A stretch of 64,000 bases of DNA from the IMG/VR virus record IMGVR_UViG_3300037540_000302, positions 1 through 64,000 of that record, one strand, 5' to 3'. The DNA comes from a virus. Both the position numbers and the translations under genes were made by a program. Below the pieces are notes generated by a model. The model did not search any database. It was not told the origin of the DNA and was given only the letters and a program-made list of their open reading frames with translations. Below, in pieces: positions 31,433 through 39,135 of this stretch. The stretch's first letter is position 1; every line of letters begins with the position of its first letter.

Positions 31433-32142
31433 CTTTGCTCCTTTTTTAGATTTTTAATAATGCGGAATAACCGGCATGGGGTTGGATACTTGTGCTTACT
31501 TTGTGAATCGCGCGTGGTAAACATATCCTTTGGGCGCCTGCTTGTCAAGATTTCCCCGATATTATATTGCCTGCTTGACCGGCATATCACGGAATGCTCT
31601 CGGTTATTCAAATTAATGCCGTGGGGCGCAACGGTTCGGGGGATGGGGAAATCTATTCCGGTTAGGAGGCCATCTATTCGTTTATCCTCCCGTACTTGTC
31701 TCAATTCTCTATTGTAGTTACTGCGCCCCTTAATTATGGGATTCATAGTATTGCAAGCACCCGGTGAGCACCTTTCCATATGGGACATTTGTTTGACACT
31801 CACCGGGGCCTCTAATGTATTAATGCAAAACCCGGCAGGACTTTGAACCGTGTGATCAAAAAATATAGGAGGTTTTTTGAATTTGGCCTTTGCGCCTGCC
31901 GGGCTTTTATTTTTATTGGAGGGAAATAGTTCTCTTATTGCCTTATCAAATTTTTCTTTATCTTCCTTAAGCTCCTGCTCGTTTTTGCGTTGCCTATGAT
32001 CTTCATTGCAGATTCTTTTCCCACAATGAATCCCCATAAAAAATGTCAGGATAAGAAGGATGCACCATATTATAAAAAATAAAGTAAAATAATCGCACTT
32101 AAAATCCTGCGCTGGGGTTATGGGATCGCCGTGCTTTCTCAT
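31429..32142 (-). CDS. Membrane-anchored ORF with highly structured 3-prime region
   Basis: 238-codon frame. Residues 1-90 look protein-like: transmembrane segment FFIIWCILLILTFFMG near 23-38, then CGKRIC and a charged coiled coil. Residues 90-237 have unlike composition and are encoded by a GC-rich stretch full of perfect inverted repeats (31465-31903). The frame may be real, may be an RNA element read through, or a fusion of both. Start overlaps RusA by 4 bases. Confidence 0.5.
   Translation of the reverse strand: MRKHGDPITPAQDFKCDYFTLFFIIWCILLILTFFMGIHCGKRICNEDHRQRKNEQELKEDKEKFDKAIRELFPSNKNKSPAGAKAKFKKPPIFFDHTVQSPAGFCINTLEAPVSVKQMSHMERCSPGACNTMNPIIKGRSNYNRELRQVREDKRIDGLLTGIDFPIPRTVAPHGINLNNREHSVICRSSRQYNIGEILTSRRPKDMFTTRDSQSKHKYPTPCRLFRIIKNLKKEQR
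31465..31903 (-). ncRNA. Possible large structured RNA or palindrome-rich element
   Basis: Perfect inverted repeats: CCCGGCAGG/CCTGCCGGG (31831-31839, 31895-31903), CCCGGTGAG/CTCACCGGG (31760-31768, 31799-31807), GGGGCGCA/TGCGCCCC (31623-31630, 31722-31729) enclosing GGAGG/CCTCC, CGGCAT/ATGCCG (31580-31585, 31616-31621), CTTGAC/GTCAAG (31544-31549, 31574-31579), and long-range GAATAACCG/CGGTTATTC (31465-31473, 31601-31609). The density and nesting suggest an ornate RNA of the GOLLD/ROOL kind, but I cannot match it to any known family. On the minus strand several helices are nested. Confidence 0.55.
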
Positions 32143-32546
32143 TCTATCTCCTCAATCCAAATATCAATCCCTGGAATTTCGCTCCATACTTTTTTTAAAT
32201 TATGCATTTCAACTACTTTGCAATCATCCTCAATTAATCTGTCTTTAATCGCATCAAAAAGGGGCTTCTGCAAATTATCAGTCAAATCAGGTTCTTGCCC
32301 ACAATGCGAACCCCACAATATTTCCCATTTTGTAGAAATATAATATATCAATTTTCTTACAATTAGATTGCCCCTTAGCTTCCTGAAATCCCTACCTAAT
32401 TCTTTACGCATGAGATAATAAACAGCCTTTTGATATTCTCTTTTCTCTTCTGTTTTGTATACATGGGGCTTGCCATTCTTAAACCCAATTCCATCCGATT
32501 GATAACACCGGGGTTCAATTTTGATTTGGACTTCTATTTTGTTCAT
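32139..32546 (-). CDS. rusA: RusA-like Holliday junction resolvase
   Basis: 135 residues with PDLTDNLQKPLFDAIKDRLI and DDCKVVEMHNLKKVW, the RusA catalytic core with three conserved acidic residues (D in PDLTDN, D in FDAIK, DD in DDCKV). N-terminal KIEPRCYQSD. Resolves branched DNA during recombination-dependent replication. It sits with nuclease and annealing-protein genes. Confidence 0.82.
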   Translation of the reverse strand: MNKIEVQIKIEPRCYQSDGIGFKNGKPHVYKTEEKREYQKAVYYLMRKELGRDFRKLRGNLIVRKLIYYISTKWEILWGSHCGQEPDLTDNLQKPLFDAIKDRLIEDDCKVVEMHNLKKVWSEIPGIDIWIEEIE

Positions 32547-32689
32547 TATGCTTTTGTCATCGTGACATTTGAATCAAGTTCGTAAATTTGACTACACTTA
32601 CTACATTCCACCTGAATAATTTCTTCAAAGTTCATCTCGGTATATATTTTGGACTGACAATTTTGACAAATCATTGTTATTTTTCCCAT
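32546..32689 (-). CDS. Zinc-ribbon protein, 47 aa
   Basis: CQNC near residue 8 and CSKC near residue 29 form a tiny zinc ribbon. Start after AGGAGG. Coupled to RusA by TAATG. Function unknown. Confidence 0.6.
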   Translation of the reverse strand: MGKITMICQNCQSKIYTEMNFEEIIQVECSKCSQIYELDSNVTMTKA

Positions 32690-32690
32690 T

Positions 32691-33644
32691 TTATACCTCC
32701 TGATAATCGGGATTTGAACCTGATAAATCCAATTTTATAATCGAAACTCTACAATATTCACTTGCACTTACAGTATATTCTTTTTTTTGTACTAGTTTTT
32801 TTTCGATTACAAATTCATTGCAAATAAACTTATCACCATCAGCGTCTTTTACGAGATGTTTAATTGATCTATCAAGCTTTTCGTATTCCTTCGCCCTTTC
32901 ATATAGTTCTTCTCTTTTCTCTAACATGCCCAAAAATTCATGATCTTCAATCATTTTGGCAGCATCCATCTTTATGGGCGGTAAGCAAATATGTCGATAT
33001 TCACATTTCTTACATATGTCAACATTAACCTCTCGCTCTGGGAATGTCTTTTTTTCAACATGCTTATTTATTAACTTGCATTTGTTTTCAATTTCAATAA
33101 ACTTTTTCCCATCTGCCAGTATTTCGATTACTCTCAAATCCTTAGCCGTTTTGTTCTTTAGGAGTATCCAAAATTTTGGATATGACGACAACATCATGTA
33201 GGCTTGCATCTGCCATTCCCATTTTTTCATCCAGTATCGCCTTTCAAAATCTTCAATAGTTTGAATTTGTGGATATAGATTAGGATCACAAGTTTTAATA
33301 TCAAAGGGAACCTCTTCTCCTGTAGCGGTGTCGGCCAATACGCCGTCAATGTGCCCAGTTAAATTTAAATCATTTTTGGGGAAAGACATATTTTGGAGAT
33401 ATGCTCTATACCCCAATTCTTCAAGCCATTGAGTGACCGCTTTTTCTTGATCATTTCCTTCTCCAAATATCATATGAGAATAAGGGCTTAATGGTAATGC
33501 TTTATCCCATGATGTTCTGCAGTAAACCAGATATCGCATACAGGGGTGCCCAATCCCACTCGCCCTATTAGAGTGAGTCGGGAAATTTTCCTGCTTCCTT
33601 TCGTAGTATTCCTTTATTTTATTTTCAAAATTTTCTTTTTCCAT
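32691..33644 (-). CDS. RecB/Cas4-like PD-(D/E)XK nuclease
   Basis: 317 residues. Motifs GHIDGVL (about 97-103) and VPFDIKT (about 112-118) supply the nuclease core. Cys residues at HPCMRYLVYC and CKKCEYRHIC fit the Cas4/AddB 4Fe-4S arrangement. Works with the adjacent annealing-type protein in recombination. Last 8 codons overlap a cloverleaf-like T-arm sequence that is not a tRNA. Confidence 0.82.
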   Translation of the reverse strand: MEKENFENKIKEYYERKQENFPTHSNRASGIGHPCMRYLVYCRTSWDKALPLSPYSHMIFGEGNDQEKAVTQWLEELGYRAYLQNMSFPKNDLNLTGHIDGVLADTATGEEVPFDIKTCDPNLYPQIQTIEDFERRYWMKKWEWQMQAYMMLSSYPKFWILLKNKTAKDLRVIEILADGKKFIEIENKCKLINKHVEKKTFPEREVNVDICKKCEYRHICLPPIKMDAAKMIEDHEFLGMLEKREELYERAKEYEKLDRSIKHLVKDADGDKFICNEFVIEKKLVQKKEYTVSASEYCRVSIIKLDLSGSNPDYQEV

Positions 33645-33652
33645 AATCTATC

Positions 33653-34561
33653 CTAAAATGGCAAATCGCCCTTATTTCCTTCTCTTCTTATCATAGCTTT
33701 ATTGTACCACTCATTTAATGTATGCTTTTCTTTTGTCTTAATGAATCCATTTAGCCATTTTTCAGTTGTTATTTTTCGGACATCTGTTAAGCCTTTAAAA
33801 CCATTTGCAATTTCAAATACTGTCATTTTATATTTCTCTTCATTGTCTTCAAAGTTTTTCAATATTTCATCATGTAACGCTTGTTTTTTTGTTTGATCCG
33901 CCGGTTCTTTTTTTTCTCCATTTTCTGTTTGGGATTGCGACTCTTTACCTTTGCCATATGTAACGGATGCACCTTTTTTGCCCTTTAAAAGTGGATCATC
34001 CCAGCTTAATCCATTTAATGCTAACATTTTCCGGACACAAATACCTAGACCATTAGTAACGGATTTTTTCATTATATTAGGCTTTGAAATTTCAAGTCTA
34101 TCTTTCCAAATCATTTTGCCAGTAGCCTTATCTTTTTTCTTTGCATAAAACGGATCCCTTTCAGATGCTACACCTAGATTTGATTCTTCCTCAAACCAGG
34201 CGTGCCAGGCCCTCACCTTTGTAATTATTATATAGTATTTCCCCCTGGAATCTTCTGCTTCTTTCTCAGTTTGCCATAATGGTTCATAGCTAATTCCAGT
34301 ACAAAATATAATTCTCGCAATCCCTTTATCATTACAATAGGGGTTGCCTCCCATATCATCCCAATCTCCTTTAATCGTACGCTTAATAGCTGCATTCCTA
34401 ATATGATCAGAAAGCTCCATTTTTTTATCAATATAAGCTTTTGCTTCGCCAACACTCATATTTAACAATGACATTGACGCTCCTGTTTTTTTTTCATGAA
34501 CCACGCTATATTGCGGTTCAATAATTTCAATCGAATCTTTTCCGTTTTTTTCATCTTTCAT
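33653..34561 (-). CDS. Putative single-strand annealing / recombination protein
   Basis: 302 residues next to the RecB-like nuclease, the usual partner of phage annealing proteins. The segment GDWDDMGGNPYCNDKGIARI with a following YYIIITKVRAWHAW is seen in such recombinases. The C-terminal half is acidic, with GDLPF at the end, an SSB-like tail for partner binding. It may be Erf/Rad52-like or RecT-like; exact family uncertain. Confidence 0.6.
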   Translation of the reverse strand: MKDEKNGKDSIEIIEPQYSVVHEKKTGASMSLLNMSVGEAKAYIDKKMELSDHIRNAAIKRTIKGDWDDMGGNPYCNDKGIARIIFCTGISYEPLWQTEKEAEDSRGKYYIIITKVRAWHAWFEEESNLGVASERDPFYAKKKDKATGKMIWKDRLEISKPNIMKKSVTNGLGICVRKMLALNGLSWDDPLLKGKKGASVTYGKGKESQSQTENGEKKEPADQTKKQALHDEILKNFEDNEEKYKMTVFEIANGFKGLTDVRKITTEKWLNGFIKTKEKHTLNEWYNKAMIRREGNKGDLPF

Positions 34562-34583
34562 TTTTTATTCTCCTTTTTATATT

Positions 34584-34769
34584 TTACCAATCCCTATCTT
34601 CCCATGGAACCCTAAGAAGCTGATTCTTTTTCTTTTTAAAGGCATTTTGTATAACTTTAAAACTGCCTTCTTCTTCACTTTCTGCCTTTCTCATTTCTTG
34701 AACACTTTCAAGCCTAAGCTTGTCTAATTCAGGCATTGTTTTACAATCATTAATTTTTTTTAATATCAT
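34584..34769 (-). CDS. Hypothetical charged protein, 61 aa
   Basis: Helical, rich in Lys/Glu (MRKAESEEEGSFKVIQNAFK). Strong SD. Function unknown. Confidence 0.6.
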   Translation of the reverse strand: MILKKINDCKTMPELDKLRLESVQEMRKAESEEEGSFKVIQNAFKKKKNQLLRVPWEDRDW

Positions 34770-34981
34770 TTTTTCTCCTTTTCATATTTTTTTATTATAT
34801 CATATGCATTAAATTTTTCTCTAATCTTCTTGTCCTGATTAAAAGACAAGAGAACTTCAATCAACTTATCCGTTTCGTCTATACTATCTAAATCACTTCT
34901 TATATAACCCACAGTTGTGGACTCTGATTGCCTATTGACAATCATTAGTATCGCTTCACATTCCGGCTTATCTTTGCCCAT
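34766..34981 (-). CDS. Hypothetical protein, 71 aa
   Basis: Beta then helix pattern (PECEAILMIVNRQSESTTVG). Not recognised. Coupled to both neighbours by overlap or short gap. Confidence 0.6.
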   Translation of the reverse strand: MGKDKPECEAILMIVNRQSESTTVGYIRSDLDSIDETDKLIEVLLSFNQDKKIREKFNAYDIIKKYEKEKK

Positions 34982-34985
34982 TTCA

Positions 34986-35195
34986 TCACCTGAGACAGAA
35001 GATCAATTGATTATAGAAATATTCAATTTCATCTTTGCCTAAATCATGATTGTCAATAAATTCCCATATTGCATTTACCAGTGTTTTTTTTGTTGCCTTT
35101 CTAATTAAATTCCCGCAATAAGAATCCAAGCTCTCTGTTCCAGCAGTATAAATGCGCCAATTTTTTAAACTTTCATATAATTTATCTTTGCTCAT
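34986..35195 (-). CDS. Hypothetical protein, 69 aa
   Basis: Helical protein (SLKNWRIYTAGTESLDSYCG). No motif. Stop overlaps next gene by none. Function unknown. Confidence 0.6.
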   Translation of the reverse strand: MSKDKLYESLKNWRIYTAGTESLDSYCGNLIRKATKKTLVNAIWEFIDNHDLGKDEIEYFYNQLIFCLR

Positions 35196-35694
35196 TTTCT
35201 AACTCCTTATAGCAATTATCACAAATGTCAGAATTGACATTATAATCATTTTTGGTAAATAAGCACCTACAGCGATTACACATTTTTTTATATTTATCCC
35301 AATTTGGACTTGATACATTAAGGGAATGTTCAATCATTTTTAATGAATCTTCTTTTTCTTTAATTTTTAATTTTAATTCTTGAATATCTTTTTTCAACTG
35401 TATCCTTTTAGCATATAATTTTAATATAGGATTATCTATTTTTTTATATAATTTTTCTTCATGCCAGCATCCAGAGCCGCCGCCATTTCCCTGTATGTCA
35501 ATGTAATTTTCAACATAAACCCATCCCCTATTCTCGGCATAATTGGGTTGGGCTAAAATAGATAATGAATGATATGAATAATGTTTGCTAGACGTAGAGA
35601 CAATTTCACCATCTTCAAATTTATTTTTTTGCACTTTTTGAAACTTCCCTTTTTTATTTCTAATTATGATATATTCTTTATTGGCGTTATCCAT
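35182..35694 (-). CDS. Coiled-coil and zinc-ribbon protein, 170 aa
   Basis: A beta-rich first half with Gly-rich GNGGGSGCW, then a coiled coil (LKKDIQELKLKIKEKED) and a C-terminal CNRCRCLF and CDNCY zinc ribbon. Overlaps the 3-prime gene start by 14 bases. Function unknown. Confidence 0.65.
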   Translation of the reverse strand: MDNANKEYIIIRNKKGKFQKVQKNKFEDGEIVSTSSKHYSYHSLSILAQPNYAENRGWVYVENYIDIQGNGGGSGCWHEEKLYKKIDNPILKLYAKRIQLKKDIQELKLKIKEKEDSLKMIEHSLNVSSPNWDKYKKMCNRCRCLFTKNDYNVNSDICDNCYKELENEQR

Positions 35695-35977
35695 TTTCTA
35701 ACTCCCTGATTTTATCATGTACAAATTTTATCTTCCTATAATTATTACTAACAAAATCAGCCACTTTTTCATATGACGTAAACATTTCCGGTATAAAATC
35801 ATAATCGGCAGGATCAATTTTTGTTCGATTGTCATTATTGATTCCTAAGAATTTTCTTTCCTCTCCTAATGGCAGCACATTTAGATAACCGCCATTTCCC
35901 GGTGCACCATCCGTTACCCATTGTAGATCAAAATAAATTATTTCTTTAGTAGTTTTATTTATTCCATATATAATCAT
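35687..35977 (-). CDS. Hypothetical protein, 96 aa
   Basis: Alternating beta pattern (IIYGINKTTKEIIYFDLQW) with a Gly-Pro rich centre. Not recognised. Start one base after the small coiled-coil gene stop. Confidence 0.6.
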   Translation of the reverse strand: MIIYGINKTTKEIIYFDLQWVTDGAPGNGGYLNVLPLGEERKFLGINNDNRTKIDPADYDFIPEMFTSYEKVADFVSNNYRKIKFVHDKIRELENG

Positions 35978-35980
35978 TCT

Positions 35981-36124
35981 TCAATCACCTTTTTCTTTTT
36001 CTTCCAATTCTTGCAACTCAGACTCCAGGCCATTAATCTTGGTGCGAATCTCCCGCAAGGCATTTTCCAAACGATCCACCTTGCTATTGATTTCATTAAG
36101 TTTCCAATTTGCTTTATCATTCAT
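35981..36124 (-). CDS. Small coiled-coil protein, 47 aa
   Basis: Heptad-rich helix (VDRLENALREIRTKINGLES) across nearly the whole peptide. ATG overlaps the upstream stop. Function unknown, possibly an oligomerising scaffold. Confidence 0.6.
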   Translation of the reverse strand: MNDKANWKLNEINSKVDRLENALREIRTKINGLESELQELEEKEKGD

Positions 36125-36321
36125 TGCTCCCTAAGCTGATTTATAATTGAATTATGTCCTAAGCCAAAATCATCAATTAAATTATCAAATTCATCTCCCG
36201 TCCATGCCAATTGCTCTTCTTTATTCATTCTTAGGAGATTATCACTAAACATTCCCATTGCTTTAATCAGCGCACATGCAATCTGAGATTGAACATATAC
36301 TATATTTTGATCTTTATCCAT
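36121..36321 (-). CDS. Hypothetical protein, 66 aa
   Basis: Helical acidic protein (GMFSDNLLRMNKEEQLAWTG). Not recognised. The ATGA overlap couples it to the coiled-coil gene. Confidence 0.6.
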   Translation of the reverse strand: MDKDQNIVYVQSQIACALIKAMGMFSDNLLRMNKEEQLAWTGDEFDNLIDDFGLGHNSIINQLREQ

Positions 36322-36331
36322 CTTCTAACTC

Positions 36332-36571
36332 CTAAAAAAATTTTATTTTACAATCTTTACTTTCTTCTTTATATTTATCTTGCCAATGCTCAGCAACCGG
36401 GGACTGGCCAATTGATGTTCTTAATACCTGAAAACCACAGCTTCCGCATTCCATCAAATCTGTACTATATAATTTATAGCTTTCCTTTTTCTCCCTATCT
36501 CGCATCTCTTCTGCTAATATGCCAGCTTCCTTCATAATCATTGAAATTCCACATTTTACACAAATAATCAT
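36332..36571 (-). CDS. Zinc-ribbon protein, 79 aa
   Basis: CVKC at residues 4-7 and CGSCGFQVL near 45 form a split ribbon with an intervening helix. Function unknown. Confidence 0.65.
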   Translation of the reverse strand: MIICVKCGISMIMKEAGILAEEMRDREKKESYKLYSTDLMECGSCGFQVLRTSIGQSPVAEHWQDKYKEESKDCKIKFF

Positions 36572-36816
36572 TTCTTACCTCCAAATTTTCTGTCAATTTC
36601 ACTTTGATAGTAATTCCCTTTTATATTTGAATCATAAAAATCCGGATTTAATGACTTTTCTATACCAGGCACATCTCCTATGGGATTAATCTGCCATTCA
36701 ATAAATCTTATAAGATCACTATATCTTGCTTCAACCTGGAAATTTCCTTGTATCTGATGGAATGCTGCAATAAGTTTATATCTTTTTTTAATCTTTTCTA
36801 ATTCAGCTTTATCCAT
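36568..36816 (-). CDS. Hypothetical protein, 82 aa
   Basis: Helical and basic N-terminus (LEKIKKRYKLIAAFHQI). No motif. ATG coupled to the zinc-ribbon gene. Confidence 0.6.
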   Translation of the reverse strand: MDKAELEKIKKRYKLIAAFHQIQGNFQVEARYSDLIRFIEWQINPIGDVPGIEKSLNPDFYDSNIKGNYYQSEIDRKFGGKK

Positions 36817-36820
36817 TTTA

Positions 36821-36997
36821 TTAACTCCTCATGCATTCAATATTAACTTTATCATAATGCATACATAAGCTACCTATACATTTTGTAAAATTTTCTTCTT
36901 TTATTATTTCTTTTCTTATTTTTTTATATCGGCCATCTCTTTTAGTTTGCCTATATTCTATTATTCCTTTTTTAAATGAGCAATACCTATCTTCCAT
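36821..36997 (-). CDS. Hypothetical Cys-containing protein, 58 aa
   Basis: Basic protein with four scattered Cys (YCSF, KC, SLC, EC). SD AGG before ATG 36995-36997. Function unknown. Confidence 0.6.
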   Translation of the reverse strand: MEDRYCSFKKGIIEYRQTKRDGRYKKIRKEIIKEENFTKCIGSLCMHYDKVNIECMRS

Positions 36998-37039
36998 TTT
37001 GTTTAACCTCCAATCTTTTCCCTATCTCTTTTATTCATC

Positions 37040-37294
37040 TTAATCTCTATCATATAACGGGATAGGTGGGACTTGATCAAATTCATCATGCAGATGAAAT
37101 TCCCCGCTATTCCACATTTTTGTTATCATCTGTATTGCAAGCACAGCATTCCTTCTATTGTCGCTATCTAAATCGGCCTGTACAATTCTTATCATTGGCT
37201 TTGTTCTTGTTTCAAATCCGCAGAAAGCATAAGCCTTTATTAATCTCAAAAATTCTGATGGTAATGTTTTAAAATAATTTTCTAAAATATTCAT
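37040..37294 (-). CDS. Hypothetical protein, 84 aa
   Basis: Helical with hydrophobic RLIKAYAFCGFETR and acidic C-terminus. Not recognised. Start overlaps the stop of the 45-aa gene. Confidence 0.6.
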   Translation of the reverse strand: MNILENYFKTLPSEFLRLIKAYAFCGFETRTKPMIRIVQADLDSDNRRNAVLAIQMITKMWNSGEFHLHDEFDQVPPIPLYDRD

Positions 37295-37428
37295 TTCTTA
37301 ACCTCCTTTTCCCTGGTCTCATATCCATCAAGCCAGGCTTCATAATAAATTGTAGGATATAAGTTTACATCAATTCCTATTTTCTTAATCCACTTTAAAA
37401 ATTCAAGATATTTTTCATTTGAAGTCAT
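37291..37428 (-). CDS. Hypothetical protein, 45 aa
   Basis: Helical acidic peptide (KYLEFLKWIKKIGIDVNLY). ATG follows GGAG and overlaps a stop. Function unknown. Confidence 0.55.
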   Translation of the reverse strand: MTSNEKYLEFLKWIKKIGIDVNLYPTIYYEAWLDGYETREKEVKK

Positions 37429-37601
37429 TTTTTTCTCCCGTTGAAATCATATTTCACAATCATAGAAATAGATTTATTTTTTATATTGATGGATAAATCC
37501 TTATTGCAGTTATGACAATGATAATTCTCAATCTCCATATAAAATTTATGATCTTCAACTCTCATATAACAATTAGGGCAGAAAAATATAATTTTTTTCA
37601 T
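37425..37601 (-). CDS. Zinc-ribbon protein, 58 aa
   Basis: Start at ATG 37599-37601. CPNC near residue 8 and CHNC near residue 29, a compact ribbon. The longer frame lies inside the upstream gene. Function unknown. Confidence 0.6.
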   Translation of the reverse strand: MKKIIFFCPNCYMRVEDHKFYMEIENYHCHNCNKDLSINIKNKSISMIVKYDFNGRKK

Positions 37602-37611
37602 TTCATATTCC

Positions 37612-37818
37612 TCAACATGGGTGTCCCTCATTTAAGGAACCACCATTATCTGTATAAAAATATTCATCAAAATATTCACAGTTTTCATTTTTACATTTAA
37701 AAATGTCTCCGACTTTTTCTATCCAGCTTCGAGGGTGTATCCAATAATGCTCTGAATGTTCAATTTTGCCATAATAATCAACCCAGGCTAAATCATATTC
37801 ACATTCCGGGCATCTCAT
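37612..37818 (-). CDS. Zinc-knuckle protein, 68 aa
   Basis: CPEC at the N-terminus and CKNENCEYF near residue 44, ending HPC. Probably two zinc half-sites. Function unknown. Confidence 0.6.
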   Translation of the reverse strand: MRCPECEYDLAWVDYYGKIEHSEHYWIHPRSWIEKVGDIFKCKNENCEYFDEYFYTDNGGSLNEGHPC

Positions 37819-38438
37819 TTTTTAGTCTCCATTATTATGGCTTTTTCAAATTTCATAGCTTGTTTTAGGCAACTACGATATAAACAAAATATTTCAGGTT
37901 GATTTTGTAAGTTAAGTTTTTTTATTTGAAATCCCATCTCCTTAAGTATTACTATTGATTGGAAATATCCGTCTCTCAATGCCTCCATTTTGGTTTTATA
38001 AAAACGATTATAAATATCTACCCAACAAAAATGGGCATACTCCGGGATTTTGGAATCATTAAATTTTAAATCCATCCCATAAGGATATATTTTATGAATA
38101 ATATATTGAATCGGCATTGCTACAAAATAATTATCATTTCTCGTAAACCAGATAGTGTCATCTTTTTTTAGTTCATTTAATCTTAACATTCCTTTCCCAA
38201 TCACGCCACCCGACCCGGCTCCACCAACCGGGCCAGGGACGCTTAAATCAGTTATACTTAAGGAGGTATTGCTTTCATGATTTCCACATAATCCTTTATC
38301 TTCTTGACCTACATGTAATGTATTTAGGCATCCTGGGAATCGGCAGATTTGTAAATTATGAGAATTTTCGAGTTCCCGATCTTTAAAATCATCAAATCTG
38401 TTTTGATCCCAGGGGAGTAAATATTTACTAAGTCTCAT
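37815..38438 (-). CDS. Hypothetical protein, 207 aa
   Basis: Contains CRFPGCLNTLHVG and CGNH, a possible treble clef (residues about 30-55), then a Gly-rich linker and a beta-rich C-terminal domain. The Gly-rich linker DNA contains another small CCCGG/CCGGG hairpin (38213 area). Not recognised. Confidence 0.6.
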   Translation of the reverse strand: MRLSKYLLPWDQNRFDDFKDRELENSHNLQICRFPGCLNTLHVGQEDKGLCGNHESNTSLSITDLSVPGPVGGAGSGGVIGKGMLRLNELKKDDTIWFTRNDNYFVAMPIQYIIHKIYPYGMDLKFNDSKIPEYAHFCWVDIYNRFYKTKMEALRDGYFQSIVILKEMGFQIKKLNLQNQPEIFCLYRSCLKQAMKFEKAIIMETKK

Positions 38439-38614
38439 TTTTTAATCCTTTTATCAATTGCCTCTCTCAGCAATTGCAAATCAATACCCATGTCAATATC
38501 ACTACTATCCTTTATATCCGATAAAGAGTTAAATAAAATATCTATTGTGCAATCGCCATAATCATAACTTTTTAAAAGAGCTAATACTAAATACATTTTA
38601 TGTAGATCAGTCAT
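38435..38614 (-). CDS. Hypothetical protein, 59 aa
   Basis: Acidic helical protein (MGIDLQLLREAIDKRIKK). ATG at 38612-38614. Coupled to the next gene by overlap. Function unknown. Confidence 0.6.
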   Translation of the reverse strand: MTDLHKMYLVLALLKSYDYGDCTIDILFNSLSDIKDSSDIDMGIDLQLLREAIDKRIKK

Positions 38615-38615
38615 T

Positions 38616-38843
38616 TTAATTACTCATTATTTCTTTATATTTCTCAGGATTCAATTTTCTCATTGTCTCACTAATTTCAATTATTCCATTATCTGCTTTT
38701 AATTGAGATATATGTGTTTCATGAATCTTTTCCTTACCTTTGATTTTTAATTTAAACCAGACTCCCTTTGCGCGCAAATTAGAAATATCATCTTTAAAAA
38801 AATTTAATAATTTAACCTGATTTCCGTATATTGTATATATCAT
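38616..38843 (-). CDS. Hypothetical protein, 75 aa
   Basis: Basic beta protein (YTIYGNQVKLLNFFKDDI and RKLNPEKYKEIM). Function unknown. Confidence 0.6.
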   Translation of the reverse strand: MIYTIYGNQVKLLNFFKDDISNLRAKGVWFKLKIKGKEKIHETHISQLKADNGIIEISETMRKLNPEKYKEIMSN

Positions 38844-38847
38844 TTTG

Positions 38848-38994
38848 CTACCCTTTGCTATTCAGCCTATCACATTCCCTCTTAGCCGCTTTCCATGTCA
38901 ATCCTGAGATTACACAATAATGGTCTCCGTGAAGCCAGGTTTCAAAAACACCATAACTATCAAAGTTATCTTCTTTTACAAAATATTGTTTCAT
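38848..38994 (-). CDS. Hypothetical protein, 48 aa, first gene of minus-strand early operon
   Basis: SD AGGAGG before ATG 38992-38994. Sequence KQYFVKEDNFDSYGVFETW then a helix KAAKRECDRL. It is the first gene after the minus-strand promoter at 39.03 kb, so it is probably expressed very early. Function unknown. Confidence 0.65.
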   Translation of the reverse strand: MKQYFVKEDNFDSYGVFETWLHGDHYCVISGLTWKAAKRECDRLNSKG

Positions 38995-39031
38995 GTTACC
39001 TCCTAATTTCTTGAACTCACGGTTCACCTAC

Positions 39032-39060
39032 AATATAGTATAAAAATCTCATTTTGTCAA
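39032..39060 (-). promoter_or_regulatory. Minus-strand early promoter
   Basis: TTGACA (39055-39060), 17-base spacer, TATATT (39032-39037). It is followed by a normal leader with AGGAGG. It drives the long minus-strand early region. Confidence 0.75.
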
Positions 39061-39077
39061 CTTTTTTATTTTTTTTG

Positions 39078-39106
39078 TTGACAAAATAAGGAAATTGTAC
39101 TATTAT
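39078..39106 (+). promoter_or_regulatory. Plus-strand early promoter
   Basis: TTGACA (39078-39083), 17-base spacer, TATTAT (39101-39106). It is back-to-back with the minus promoter, 17 bases between the -35 boxes. It drives the plus-strand operon. Confidence 0.8.
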
Positions 39107-39114
39107 AAGATATT

Positions 39115-39135
39115 ATGAAAAGGAGTAAAAAATGA
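39115..39135 (+). CDS. Six-codon leader ORF
   Basis: ATG at 39115, codons AAA AGG AGT AAA AAA, stop TGA overlapping the start of the first gene (ATGA at 39132). Its SD (AAAAGGAG) is that of the gene. It could be a coupling or attenuation leader. Confidence 0.35.
   Translation: MKRSKK

Noticed and set aside
32695-32720. T-arm-like sequence in the RecB-like gene (GGTTCAAATCC)
   Set aside because: No acceptor, anticodon or D-arm can be formed around it.
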